A DNA stretch of 64,000 nt. Origin: Mucilaginibacter rivuli (GTDB lineage: Bacteria > Bacteroidota > Bacteroidia > Sphingobacteriales > Sphingobacteriaceae). The position numbers and the translations under genes are program-made. A model generated the notes under the pieces. That model saw only the letters and a list, made by a program, of their open reading frames with translations, did not search any database and was not told the origin of the DNA. The stretch spans positions 496,001 through 560,000 of the forward strand of contig NZ_JAHXPQ010000002.1 in assembly GCF_019391655.1 (NCBI RefSeq), read 5' to 3'. Positions 36,902 through 44,577 of this stretch are shown here, piece by piece (position 1 is the stretch's first letter; each line of letters begins with the position of its first letter).

Positions 36902-39397
36902 ATGTATAATTCCTTTATTAAAAAAGCTATTAGCTTAATATTTCTGTCGGGCTGTGTAATGGCCTCAAATGCCCAAATCGAAGAGCATACCGTTGTTTTA
37001 GGTAAAGATGTGACCTACATAGAAGGTCAGCATTTTAAGCAAGGGAGCAATAAAGACCCAAAGGGTGTTGAGCTTGATCTGAACAACTACTATCTCCGTT
37101 TGGGCGGAAAACCCGTTTTGCCGGTAATGGGCGAGATCCATTATTCGCGTTACCCAAAGGCCGAATGGGAGGAGGCGCTGCTGCAGATGAAGGCTGCTGG
37201 TATAAACGTTATCGCTTTTTATGATTTTTGGATTCACCATGAGCAGGAAGAAGGAAAATTCAGGTTTGATGACAATTTAGATGTGCGTTACTTTATTGAA
37301 CTGTGCGCCAAGCATGGTTTAAAATGCATTGGCCGCATTGGCCCATGGGCGCACGGCGAGGCACGCAATGGTGGCATGCCCGATTGGTTTGTGAAGAAAA
37401 AGATGAAGGGCGGGTTTGACCGTGTTACCAAAAATGGCAGCGTTGAGCCCGAAGTTGGCAACTGGTACAAAGCTATTGCAAAGCAATTTGCAGGCTTATA
37501 TTACAAAGATGGCGGCCCGTTGATAGGTATACAGGTTGATAACGAAATGCGCAGTAACGGCCCTAACAGCGATGGCTATAAGTACATGGCTGCCTTAAAG
37601 CAAATGGCTGTTGCCGATGGTATTGATGTACCTTTATATGTAGTTACCGGCTGGCCCGGTCCGCAGGTGCCCGAAGATGATGTGTTGCCATTATGGGGCG
37701 GTTACCCTGATGCTCCATGGACACAGAATACCAAAGACCTTCCGCCGGATAATGTGTATACCTTTAAAGCCGACAGGAGGGATAAGAATATCGGTAACGA
37801 TGTGCTTACCTATCAACCCGGCGAGGTTAAAATGCCGGTATACCGCCACCCGTATTTAACGGTAGAGTTGGGTGGGGGCATGCAGGTAACTTATCACCGC
37901 AGGCCAACTTTGCTGGGCGGCGATCTGCTGGCTTTGGATTATACCCGTTTGGGCGTGGGCGCCAATATGCTGGGTTATTATGTTTTCCACGGTACGCAGC
38001 ACCCATTGAGTTGGGATGGAACTTACTCAACACAAGAATCAAAATCGACCATATACCCGTACCCTAATGATTACCCGCTAATATCGTATGATTTTGAGTC
38101 GCCGCTGACGGAGTGGGGCTTTATCCGCGATTATTATCACGATTTTAAATTGCTGCACCAGTTCATCAACAGCTACGGCAGCAATCTGGCACCGATGAGC
38201 GCACAGATACCGGCAGATAATCCCGAAAAGGCAGATAACCTGACCGATCTGCGGTATTCGGTACGGAGCAGGGGCGGAGCGGGATATTTGTTTATTAATG
38301 ATTATGTGAGGCATTATGATATGGCTAATCATCCTAATACAGCCATTAACATCAAAACAGAAACCGAGACGATCCGCATCCCCGAAAAGGGAGGCATAAA
38401 CATCAGCAATAAAGTGTATGGGGTGATGCCTTTTAATTATAATATGGATGGTGTACTGCTAAAATACGCCACCGCGCAGCCCACCACTATTTTAAATAAT
38501 AAAGATAAGGTGTATTGCTACTATGCCATGGATGGTATTAAACCTGAGTTTAAGTTTGAGAAAAAGAACATTAAAACCCTTAAAACAACCGCGACTGTTA
38601 TACAGGTCGGGAAGTATACTTTTGTAAGTAACCTTAAACCGGGCAAAAATTGTACACTTGATATCGCGACGAATGACGGGCATTCATTCAAAATATTGTT
38701 GCTGAGCAGGGATGAGGCCAGGTATAGTTACGTGTTTGATATTAAAGGTACTCAAACCTTAGTGCTAACACCAAAAATGGCTTTTTATGATGATAAGCGC
38801 GATGTGATCACCATGAGGTCAATTGATTCGGCTGCATTTAGTTTTGACAGTTACCCGGCATGCGGTACCAAGAGTGTTGCCGTTAGGCCTGCCGGTAAAG
38901 CGGGTATATTTACCCATTACAGGGTTGCGCTTCCCGAGTGGGATGCTGTTGAGGTGCCGTTTAAACAGGTATCAGACGAGGCTAAGTTTAAGGCTTATTG
39001 CGATTCGTTAAAGGGTATTACGCCGGTTGGGCCAACATACGCTATCCATTATAATGCCACACTGCCATATAAAGCGTACAGCCTAACCCTGCCCGCTAAA
39101 ATGCCCGAGTTTGTACACGATGTATTATTGCAGTTTGATTACCGTGGTAATACCGCGGGCCTTTATGCTGGCGGTACCATTATTGCCGACGATTATTATG
39201 CCGGTACTACCATGCCTTACAGCCTTAAACGCCACGAAGACCTGTTAGGTAAGCAGCCTTTTGTATTGCAGATAACGCCATTGATGGAAAACCGTAAAAT
39301 CCATTTTGAACCGGGTACAGACCTGGATTTCGCAAAGACGACCCATGCTGAATTGAGAAAGATAAAGGTACAGCCGGTTTACCAGGTGTCGTTTTGA
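36902..39397 (+). CDS. GH35 beta-galactosidase-like glycoside hydrolase
   Basis: 831 residues. The N-terminal TIM barrel shows the GH35 signatures RLGGKPVLPVMGEIHYSRYP, GINVIAFYDFWIHHEQEEG and LKCIGRIGPWAHGEARNGG. The acid/base Glu is in GIQVDNEMRSNG, and the nucleophile Glu is in LTVELGGGMQ. The C-terminal third is beta-rich and less conserved. The export signal ends near MASNAQ; an LSGC box within it would also allow lipidation. With GH53 and GH2 it completes a galactan set. At 831 residues it is larger than simple GH35 enzymes, as is common in Bacteroidota polysaccharide loci. Confidence 0.9.
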   Translation: MYNSFIKKAISLIFLSGCVMASNAQIEEHTVVLGKDVTYIEGQHFKQGSNKDPKGVELDLNNYYLRLGGKPVLPVMGEIHYSRYPKAEWEEALLQMKAAGINVIAFYDFWIHHEQEEGKFRFDDNLDVRYFIELCAKHGLKCIGRIGPWAHGEARNGGMPDWFVKKKMKGGFDRVTKNGSVEPEVGNWYKAIAKQFAGLYYKDGGPLIGIQVDNEMRSNGPNSDGYKYMAALKQMAVADGIDVPLYVVTGWPGPQVPEDDVLPLWGGYPDAPWTQNTKDLPPDNVYTFKADRRDKNIGNDVLTYQPGEVKMPVYRHPYLTVELGGGMQVTYHRRPTLLGGDLLALDYTRLGVGANMLGYYVFHGTQHPLSWDGTYSTQESKSTIYPYPNDYPLISYDFESPLTEWGFIRDYYHDFKLLHQFINSYGSNLAPMSAQIPADNPEKADNLTDLRYSVRSRGGAGYLFINDYVRHYDMANHPNTAINIKTETETIRIPEKGGINISNKVYGVMPFNYNMDGVLLKYATAQPTTILNNKDKVYCYYAMDGIKPEFKFEKKNIKTLKTTATVIQVGKYTFVSNLKPGKNCTLDIATNDGHSFKILLLSRDEARYSYVFDIKGTQTLVLTPKMAFYDDKRDVITMRSIDSAAFSFDSYPACGTKSVAVRPAGKAGIFTHYRVALPEWDAVEVPFKQVSDEAKFKAYCDSLKGITPVGPTYAIHYNATLPYKAYSLTLPAKMPEFVHDVLLQFDYRGNTAGLYAGGTIIADDYYAGTTMPYSLKRHEDLLGKQPFVLQITPLMENRKIHFEPGTDLDFAKTTHAELRKIKVQPVYQVSF

Positions 39398-39493
39398 TAA
39401 TGCCGTGTAAATGCCGTATAAAAACCCGGGCCTTTTTTTAACCCGAATGTTTTTTAACACATAATTTAGCCGTTATTTAAAAATCTTTTAACA

Positions 39494-40285
39494 ATGGATC
39501 AACCCGAAATTGGAACTAAGATTGCCGAGTTGCGTGATGCTAAAGGTATTACTCAAAAAGAACTGGCCGGCTTGTGCAAAATTGACATCAGAACTATACA
39601 ACGTATAGAAGCAGGCGATGTACTGCCCCGCAAGTATACTATGAAACTACTATCTAAAGCTTTGGATTATAGCTTTACTGTAACCGGGGCTGTACAAATC
39701 GAAACAAACACGATATCGCTAAAGTCCTTAAAAATGACATTTATAGCTGGTCTCGTTTATTCGGTAAATGCCATATTAGTTGTAATTGATCTTACATCGC
39801 ATCATTTTAAACAGCCACTTCGGTTAACCACTTACACGGTACATATTTTAAGCGGAGTATTGTTTTTTTATGGATTTTACAAGTTGGGGCATTATCTTAA
39901 AAACCAGGTACTGGCTGTATCGTCTGTTATTTCTATTGTTTTATTGCCGTTGATCAATATTATTTACCTGTCGTACAGTCCATTGGTTGATGCATTGATG
40001 TACTTTGTTTTTTTAATGCTTTGCATCAACATGAGTATTTTTGGCGCGGGGATATTGATAGAAGGCTCGCGGAGGAGTGATAGCTTGAAGGATTTATTTT
40101 TTATTACAGGCGTAGCAATTATTGCGGAGGCATGTATGAACCTAAGTCCAAACTTTAATTTGCAAACCGTAGGGCTTTATATATCAATAGCGAGCAATAT
40201 TGTGCTGTGTGCTATTTTGTATCTTGAATATCAGCGTATGTCCTCAAAAAGGTTAAGTACTGATAGTGCAACAGTTTTTGGATGA
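39494..40285 (+). CDS. XRE-type HTH regulator fused to a membrane domain
   Basis: 263 residues. Residues 8-62 form a Cro/CI-type helix-turn-helix (IGTKIAELRDAKGITQKELA ... IDIRTIQRIEAGDVLPR). After residue 85 come about six to seven hydrophobic helices (FIAGLVYSVNAILVVIDL, VHILSGVLFFYGFY, VLAVSSVISIVLLPLINII and others) without a known sensor motif. Such HTH-plus-membrane proteins are known in Bacteroidota, but their ligands and targets are not. A DNA-binding protein held at the membrane could sense envelope state. The gene stands alone. Confidence 0.8.
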   Translation: MDQPEIGTKIAELRDAKGITQKELAGLCKIDIRTIQRIEAGDVLPRKYTMKLLSKALDYSFTVTGAVQIETNTISLKSLKMTFIAGLVYSVNAILVVIDLTSHHFKQPLRLTTYTVHILSGVLFFYGFYKLGHYLKNQVLAVSSVISIVLLPLINIIYLSYSPLVDALMYFVFLMLCINMSIFGAGILIEGSRRSDSLKDLFFITGVAIIAEACMNLSPNFNLQTVGLYISIASNIVLCAILYLEYQRMSSKRLSTDSATVFG

Positions 40286-40377
40286 TGAAGAAATAAGGCG
40301 GTTAAAATAAATGTACTATTTCCCCGCCTCATCATGCATCGCTGCAGGTGTTTAGCCATTAAAATTCAATCATTACG

Positions 40378-42027
40378 CTAATGCCCAAACGGCGGCAATC
40401 CCATTAATTGCCAATACACCGGCAGGTCGGGGCGCTTTTGTTTGGGTAGGTGGAAGTTTTTACCGTAGTAGGTAGCCAGGTGCAGCTCAGGGCGTCCATT
40501 GCGTGTAACGATAATATCGTCAACACGTTTAAAGCTATCAAAAAATGGTTCTGCATCCTGGTGTACGCTTGTGGTATCGTTTTGGCTAATGATAACGGCA
40601 TCTTTACCTTTCAGGTCGTTAGGGTTTACCAGGAAGGCCAGGTTACGAGGGTCGGCGCTAAAGCATACAATAGGCTTTTTGCCTTCCAGCGACCAATCAA
40701 CCTTGCCGGTTAGCCACCAATGCGGACAGCCGGTAAATACATTGGGATTGTTTAGCCAGCCTTCTTTTTCAAACCGGGCTTTGATATCAAGATAGTCGGT
40801 ACCTTCAAGGGTAGGGTCGTCAATGCCCAAATGGGTATGTGTTACAATGTATTTTGGGCCATACCATTGCCAAAAGCCGGTAATCATGTGCGCGCTTAAA
40901 AAGGTAATTGTGATTAGCGTGAACGAGGCCGAAAAGCGTAACCAGCGGCGGGTGCGCGGGGCGCGGTCAGGATTACTCAGGTTCTGATCTATAGCGTATC
41001 CTAATGGCATAAAGAGCATCATATAACCAGGGGCCTGCCAATGAAAGTGGTATTGCAGATCTGCCCAAAGGGTAATGATGGTAAAGAATACGATGGGCAG
41101 AACAGCCGTCCAGAACAGGAAACTATAGGGCTGCGAAGTGCCCTTTAGTTTAAAGGTTTTGATGAGCTGGCCTATAACCGGAACCCATATCCAGGGTAAT
41201 AACCAGCAGGCCTGACCTAAAAAGCTCCGCAGGAACCAGTCGATATGGATTTGAAAATGCTGACCTTCGGTACCCACACGCGAGCCCTGGAAAGCGAAGG
41301 ATACCCAGTTGTTATGGGCATTCCACCAGATTACCGGGAAAGCCATAATGATTGTAATAAGAATGGCTAAATAAGGACCCGGGTGTGTGATCCATTTGCG
41401 CTGGCTTTTATTGGTCAGCAAAAACAAAAAGATACCTACAAAAAGGAATAGTACATGGTATTTACTTAGAGTGGCAAAGCCCATCATAACGCCAACCATA
41501 AGCCACAGGCTATATATTTGAGCAGTTCTTTTAGGTTGTTCTGCAGGGGCTGGCAGCATGATATTAACGAGGAAGTAAGTGGCAGCCAGCCAAAAGAACA
41601 TCAGTGGTGCATCGGGTTGAAACCATGTTGCAACCGGAATGGTAAATACGGCGCTAAGGTTCATCATCAGCACGGCCCAAAAGCCCGAACGCGCGTTAAA
41701 CAACCTGCGGGTAATGGCAAATATGAGCCAGCTGGTACCTGCAAAAAGTAAAACCGCAGGGAAACGCAGGCCCAGGTTTGTTAGCCCAACTACTTTTGTA
41801 CTTAACCAGCTTAACCAAAAAAACAAAGGGGGCTGGTCGAGGTAGCTCCAGCTCAGGTTAAGCACACCACGGAAATAGTACGATTCGCCAATGCCAAGGC
41901 CTGTATTGGCTGCAATAAACAAACGGGCTAGAAAAGTAAGCCCAATAAGTAATAAGGTGTATTTTACCGCGTTTTGGTCGGTTATTTTATTAGTAGATTT
42001 ATTGTGATTGGGAGTAGAGTTGGACAT
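40378..42027 (-). CDS. GT39-family membrane glycosyltransferase (ArnT/PMT-like)
   Basis: About 549 residues from the ATG giving MSNSTPNHN; an earlier ATG at 42054 would add nine residues. The protein has ten or more transmembrane helices. The periplasmic loop GIGESYYFRGVLNLSWSYLDQPPLFFWL carries the acidic and aromatic residues of GT39/GT83 polyprenyl-phosphate-sugar-dependent transferases. It probably moves a sugar from a lipid-linked donor to an envelope acceptor. The C-terminal 150 residues are soluble. The acceptor is unknown. The gene is divergent from the pheA attenuator. Confidence 0.85.
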   Translation of the reverse strand: MSNSTPNHNKSTNKITDQNAVKYTLLLIGLTFLARLFIAANTGLGIGESYYFRGVLNLSWSYLDQPPLFFWLSWLSTKVVGLTNLGLRFPAVLLFAGTSWLIFAITRRLFNARSGFWAVLMMNLSAVFTIPVATWFQPDAPLMFFWLAATYFLVNIMLPAPAEQPKRTAQIYSLWLMVGVMMGFATLSKYHVLFLFVGIFLFLLTNKSQRKWITHPGPYLAILITIIMAFPVIWWNAHNNWVSFAFQGSRVGTEGQHFQIHIDWFLRSFLGQACWLLPWIWVPVIGQLIKTFKLKGTSQPYSFLFWTAVLPIVFFTIITLWADLQYHFHWQAPGYMMLFMPLGYAIDQNLSNPDRAPRTRRWLRFSASFTLITITFLSAHMITGFWQWYGPKYIVTHTHLGIDDPTLEGTDYLDIKARFEKEGWLNNPNVFTGCPHWWLTGKVDWSLEGKKPIVCFSADPRNLAFLVNPNDLKGKDAVIISQNDTTSVHQDAEPFFDSFKRVDDIIVTRNGRPELHLATYYGKNFHLPKQKRPDLPVYWQLMGLPPFGH

Positions 42028-42298
42028 TTGGTAATGCAGTTGTTGTTTTAGCAAACAAATTGACTAATTTGGTTTAAAAGTAAATTCATGCAAATGCAAT
42101 TTTTATATAATTGCCGTTATTGAAAAATAAAGCATCAAAATTATAATATTGATAATAACTGTACAATAACAAATACTTATCAATTGAGGTAGTGTTAACA
42201 GGGGTTTACTTTATGCCATAGAACATTGTGTTTGGATGTTAAAAAAACTTCGCTTTCCCAACAAAATTCGGAATAATGAAAAAAATAGAAATAAGGTA

Positions 42299-42328
42299 TT
42301 GACAAGTTGAAATTTAACTGTACTTTTA
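42299..42328 (+). promoter_or_regulatory. Putative promoter of the aromatic amino acid operon
   Basis: TTG at 42299-42301, a 19-nt spacer, then TACTTTTA at 42321-42328 (one mismatch to TAnnTTTG). Transcription would begin near 42335, about 10 nt before the leader peptide ATG. Confidence 0.5.
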
Positions 42329-42344
42329 CGGCATAAACAGAAAA

Positions 42345-42410
42345 ATGAAATTTACAAACGCATACTGGTTCGGTTATTACTTTTACTTTACAAGTACAAG
42401 CCGGGACTAA
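42345..42410 (+). CDS. Aromatic leader peptide of the pheA operon
   Basis: A 21-codon ORF starting at ATG 42345 and ending at TAA 42408-42410. It encodes MKFTNA, then the run YWFGYYFYF, then TSTSRD. Nine of 21 residues are Phe, Tyr or Trp. The A-rich sequence just before the ATG is typical of starts in this group. The ORF lies between a promoter-like element and an 18-bp terminator, directly ahead of genes for aromatic amino acid synthesis. Its last codons (AGC CGG GAC T) are also the 5' strand of a possible antiterminator. This is the layout of a ribosome-dependent attenuator: scarce aromatic aminoacyl-tRNA would stall the ribosome in the aromatic run and allow read-through. Confidence 0.88.
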   Translation: MKFTNAYWFGYYFYFTSTSRD

Positions 42411-42450
42411 TATGTCATAACATGATATAGCAAAAGCAAAAAGTCCCGGC
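42400..42450 (+). promoter_or_regulatory. Antiterminator stem of the pheA attenuator
   Basis: GCCGGGACT (42400-42408, in the last leader codons) can pair perfectly with AGTCCCGGC (42442-42450), which is the 5' arm of the terminator. The 10-mer AGCCGGGACT occurs twice (42399 and 42456), so the two hairpins exclude each other. A ribosome at the leader stop codon would cover the first copy and favour termination. Confidence 0.8.
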
Positions 42451-42474
42451 CCAACAGCCGGGACTTTTTGCTTT
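42433..42474 (+). terminator. Attenuator terminator before pheA
   Basis: AAAGCAAAAAGTCCCGGC and GCCGGGACTTTTTGCTTT are perfectly complementary (18 bp) around the loop CCAACA. The 3' arm supplies the T5 tract. It ends 9 nt before the pheA start codon. Confidence 0.92.
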
Positions 42475-42483
42475 AATACGAAT

Positions 42484-43320
42484 ATGGGAAAGCAAAAACC
42501 AAGAGTAGCCATCCAGGGAATAAAAGCATCGTTTCACGAAGAAGCGGCGTTTAAGTTTTTTGGTGATGATATCGAAACGGTAGAATGTAAGAGTTTCAAA
42601 CAAACGTTTGATAAGTTACAGGCTAAAGAGGCCGACTATGTGATCATGGCTATTGAGAACAGCATCGCGGGAAGCATATTGCCTAACTACAACCTGCTGA
42701 TGAATTACAACTTCCCGGTAGTGGGCGAGGTGTATTTGCCTATCCAACTGCATTTGCTGGCTTACCCCGGCGTTAAGTTTGAGGATGTTAAGGTGGTAAT
42801 ATCACACCCGATAGCATTGCGCCAGTGCCTGGATTTTTTTGAAGATTACCCGCATATACAACTAATAGAGGGTACAGATACAGCGGCCTGCGCCAAACGT
42901 GTACGTGATGAGCAGTTGAAAGATACTGTTGCAGTAGCCAATACGCTTGCCGCGAAACTGTACGGGTTAGATGTACTGGAGCGCCGCATCGAATCGAACA
43001 AAAAGAATTATACCCGCTTTTTGATACTAACCGATCATGAGCGTGCCGAAAAGATAAAGGCTAACAAAGCATCATTATGTTTCCAGGTGAGTAACCAGGT
43101 AGGTGCATTGGCTAAGGTTTTGAATATTTTTGCCGAAGCCGAACTGAACATGAGCAAGATACAATCGATGCCTGTGCTTGGTAAACGTAACGAATACAAT
43201 TTTTATGTAGATGTGGAGTGGGACAAGCGCGAGCAATACGATAAAGCCATTACGCAGGTATTAAAATATACCCAGAACTTTAACATACTGGGCGAGTACC
43301 AGAAGAATGATACGGTGTAG
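42484..43320 (+). CDS. pheA: Prephenate dehydratase
   Basis: 278 residues without a chorismate mutase domain. The catalytic part begins VAIQGIKASFHEEAAFKFFG and includes the conserved NYTRF motif with the catalytic Thr. A C-terminal ACT domain (LCFQVSNQVGALAKVLNIFAEAELNMSKIQSMP, here in parts) should bind Phe and give feedback inhibition. The enzyme converts prephenate to phenylpyruvate. It is the first gene after the attenuator. The mutase activity that feeds it is encoded in the next gene as a fusion with DAHP synthase. No prephenate dehydrogenase (tyrA) is in this cluster. Confidence 0.95.
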   Translation: MGKQKPRVAIQGIKASFHEEAAFKFFGDDIETVECKSFKQTFDKLQAKEADYVIMAIENSIAGSILPNYNLLMNYNFPVVGEVYLPIQLHLLAYPGVKFEDVKVVISHPIALRQCLDFFEDYPHIQLIEGTDTAACAKRVRDEQLKDTVAVANTLAAKLYGLDVLERRIESNKKNYTRFLILTDHERAEKIKANKASLCFQVSNQVGALAKVLNIFAEAELNMSKIQSMPVLGKRNEYNFYVDVEWDKREQYDKAITQVLKYTQNFNILGEYQKNDTV

Positions 43321-43326
43321 AGAGAA

Positions 43327-43423
43327 GTCCATAGTCGATGGTCAATAGTCCATAGACAAAAAAAGAGTAAATAAAAAAATCAATCATAAAATCAACCATT
43401 GACTATCGACCATGGTCCATGGA
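43327..43423. repeat. Imperfect palindromic repeat (GTCCATAGTCGATGGTCAATAG family)
   Basis: Modules GTCCATAGTCGATGGTCAATAG (in part, from 43327) and CCATTGACTATCGACCATGGTCCATGG (in part, to 43423) are arranged as imperfect inverted copies around an A-rich centre. The element of about 97 nt fills the pheA to DAHP synthase spacer. Its right part creates a false N-terminal extension of the next gene. It looks like a dispersed intergenic repeat, not a gene. Confidence 0.6.
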
Positions 43424-43437
43424 CAAAAACAACAACG

Positions 43438-44568
43438 ATGAAACTAAATTTTAACATTCAGCCCTTCAACACATGGGCAACGGTAACTAAAGAACCATTT
43501 TTAATTGCCGGCCCATGCAGTGCAGAAACTGAAGAGCAGTTGGTTGCTACAGCGCATTTATTAAAAGCTACCGGCCGCGTATCGGTTTTACGTGCAGGTA
43601 TCTGGAAACCACGTACCCGTCCGGGAGAGTTTGAAGGTATTGGCTCGATAGGTTTGGAGTGGTTAAAACGCGCCAAAGCCGAAACCGGTTTGCCAACCGC
43701 TGTTGAAGTAGCTACCGCCAAGCACGTTGAAGAAGCTTTGGCTGCAGGTGTTGATATTTTATGGATAGGAGCACGCTCAACCGCTAACCCTTTTACTGTA
43801 CAGGAAATTGCCGATGCTTTAAAAGGACACGATGTACCTGTAATTGTTAAAAACCCGGTTAATCCAGACCTGAGTTTATGGATTGGCGCTTTAGAGCGCA
43901 TCAACAATGCGGGCATCACTAAGCTGGCGGCTATTCACCGTGGCTTTTCATCACACGAAAAATCAGCTTTCCGTAACGAACCGATGTGGGACCTGGCTAT
44001 CAACCTGAAAACGCATGCGCCGGAATTGCCTATCATTTGCGACCCAAGCCACATCTGCGGTAACCGCGAACTGATCCCTTACATTGCTCAAAAAGCATTA
44101 GACTTAGATATGCAAGGTTTGATCATCGAATCACATATTGACCCATCTGTAGCATGGACAGACGCTAAACAACAGTTAACTCCTGCCGCTTTAGATGCGA
44201 TAATGGATAAATTGGAAGTACGTAAACCAGGTGCAGGTACCGAAGAAGTTAAAGACGCTTTAGCAGTTTTGCGCGATAATATCGACAAGATTGACGACCT
44301 GCTGATCCAAAAAGTTGGCGAGCGTATGAAGATAGTTGAGAAGATAGGTAACTACAAAAAAGATAACGGTATCACCATTTTACAGGTTAACCGTTGGGAA
44401 GAGATATTGAACAAACGCATCCCTTATGCATCTGCATTTAACCTGAGCAAGGAGTTTACCGAGAAGTTTTTGGAATTGTTGCACAGCGAGTCTATCCGCA
44501 AACAAACCGAGATCATGAACAAAGACGGTGTGAGCGGATCGCAACAAGAACATTTAACACACGCCTAA
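43438..44568 (+). CDS. Bifunctional DAHP synthase / chorismate mutase (AroQ type)
   Basis: 376 residues from the ATG giving MKLNFNIQPF; the open frame extends 13 codons upstream, but those codons are made of the intergenic repeat and are unlikely to be translated. The N-terminal 260 residues are a DAHP synthase of the KDO8P-synthase-like (I-beta) class: FLIAGPCSAETEEQL, RAGIWKPRTRPGEFEG, CDPSHICGNRE. The C-terminal 90 residues are an AroQ chorismate mutase (RDNIDKIDDLLIQKVGERMKIVEKIGNYKK, in parts). The mutase may act as the Phe/Tyr-sensing regulatory domain, as in related fusions. It provides both the first step of the shikimate pathway and prephenate. Confidence 0.94.
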   Translation: MKLNFNIQPFNTWATVTKEPFLIAGPCSAETEEQLVATAHLLKATGRVSVLRAGIWKPRTRPGEFEGIGSIGLEWLKRAKAETGLPTAVEVATAKHVEEALAAGVDILWIGARSTANPFTVQEIADALKGHDVPVIVKNPVNPDLSLWIGALERINNAGITKLAAIHRGFSSHEKSAFRNEPMWDLAINLKTHAPELPIICDPSHICGNRELIPYIAQKALDLDMQGLIIESHIDPSVAWTDAKQQLTPAALDAIMDKLEVRKPGAGTEEVKDALAVLRDNIDKIDDLLIQKVGERMKIVEKIGNYKKDNGITILQVNRWEEILNKRIPYASAFNLSKEFTEKFLELLHSESIRKQTEIMNKDGVSGSQQEHLTHA

Positions 44569-44577
44569 TTAGCTTTG

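Noticed and set aside
43399..43437. N-terminal extension of the DAHP synthase frame (13 codons from an upstream ATG)
   Set aside because: The codons consist of the intergenic palindrome; the conserved protein begins at MKLNFN (43438).
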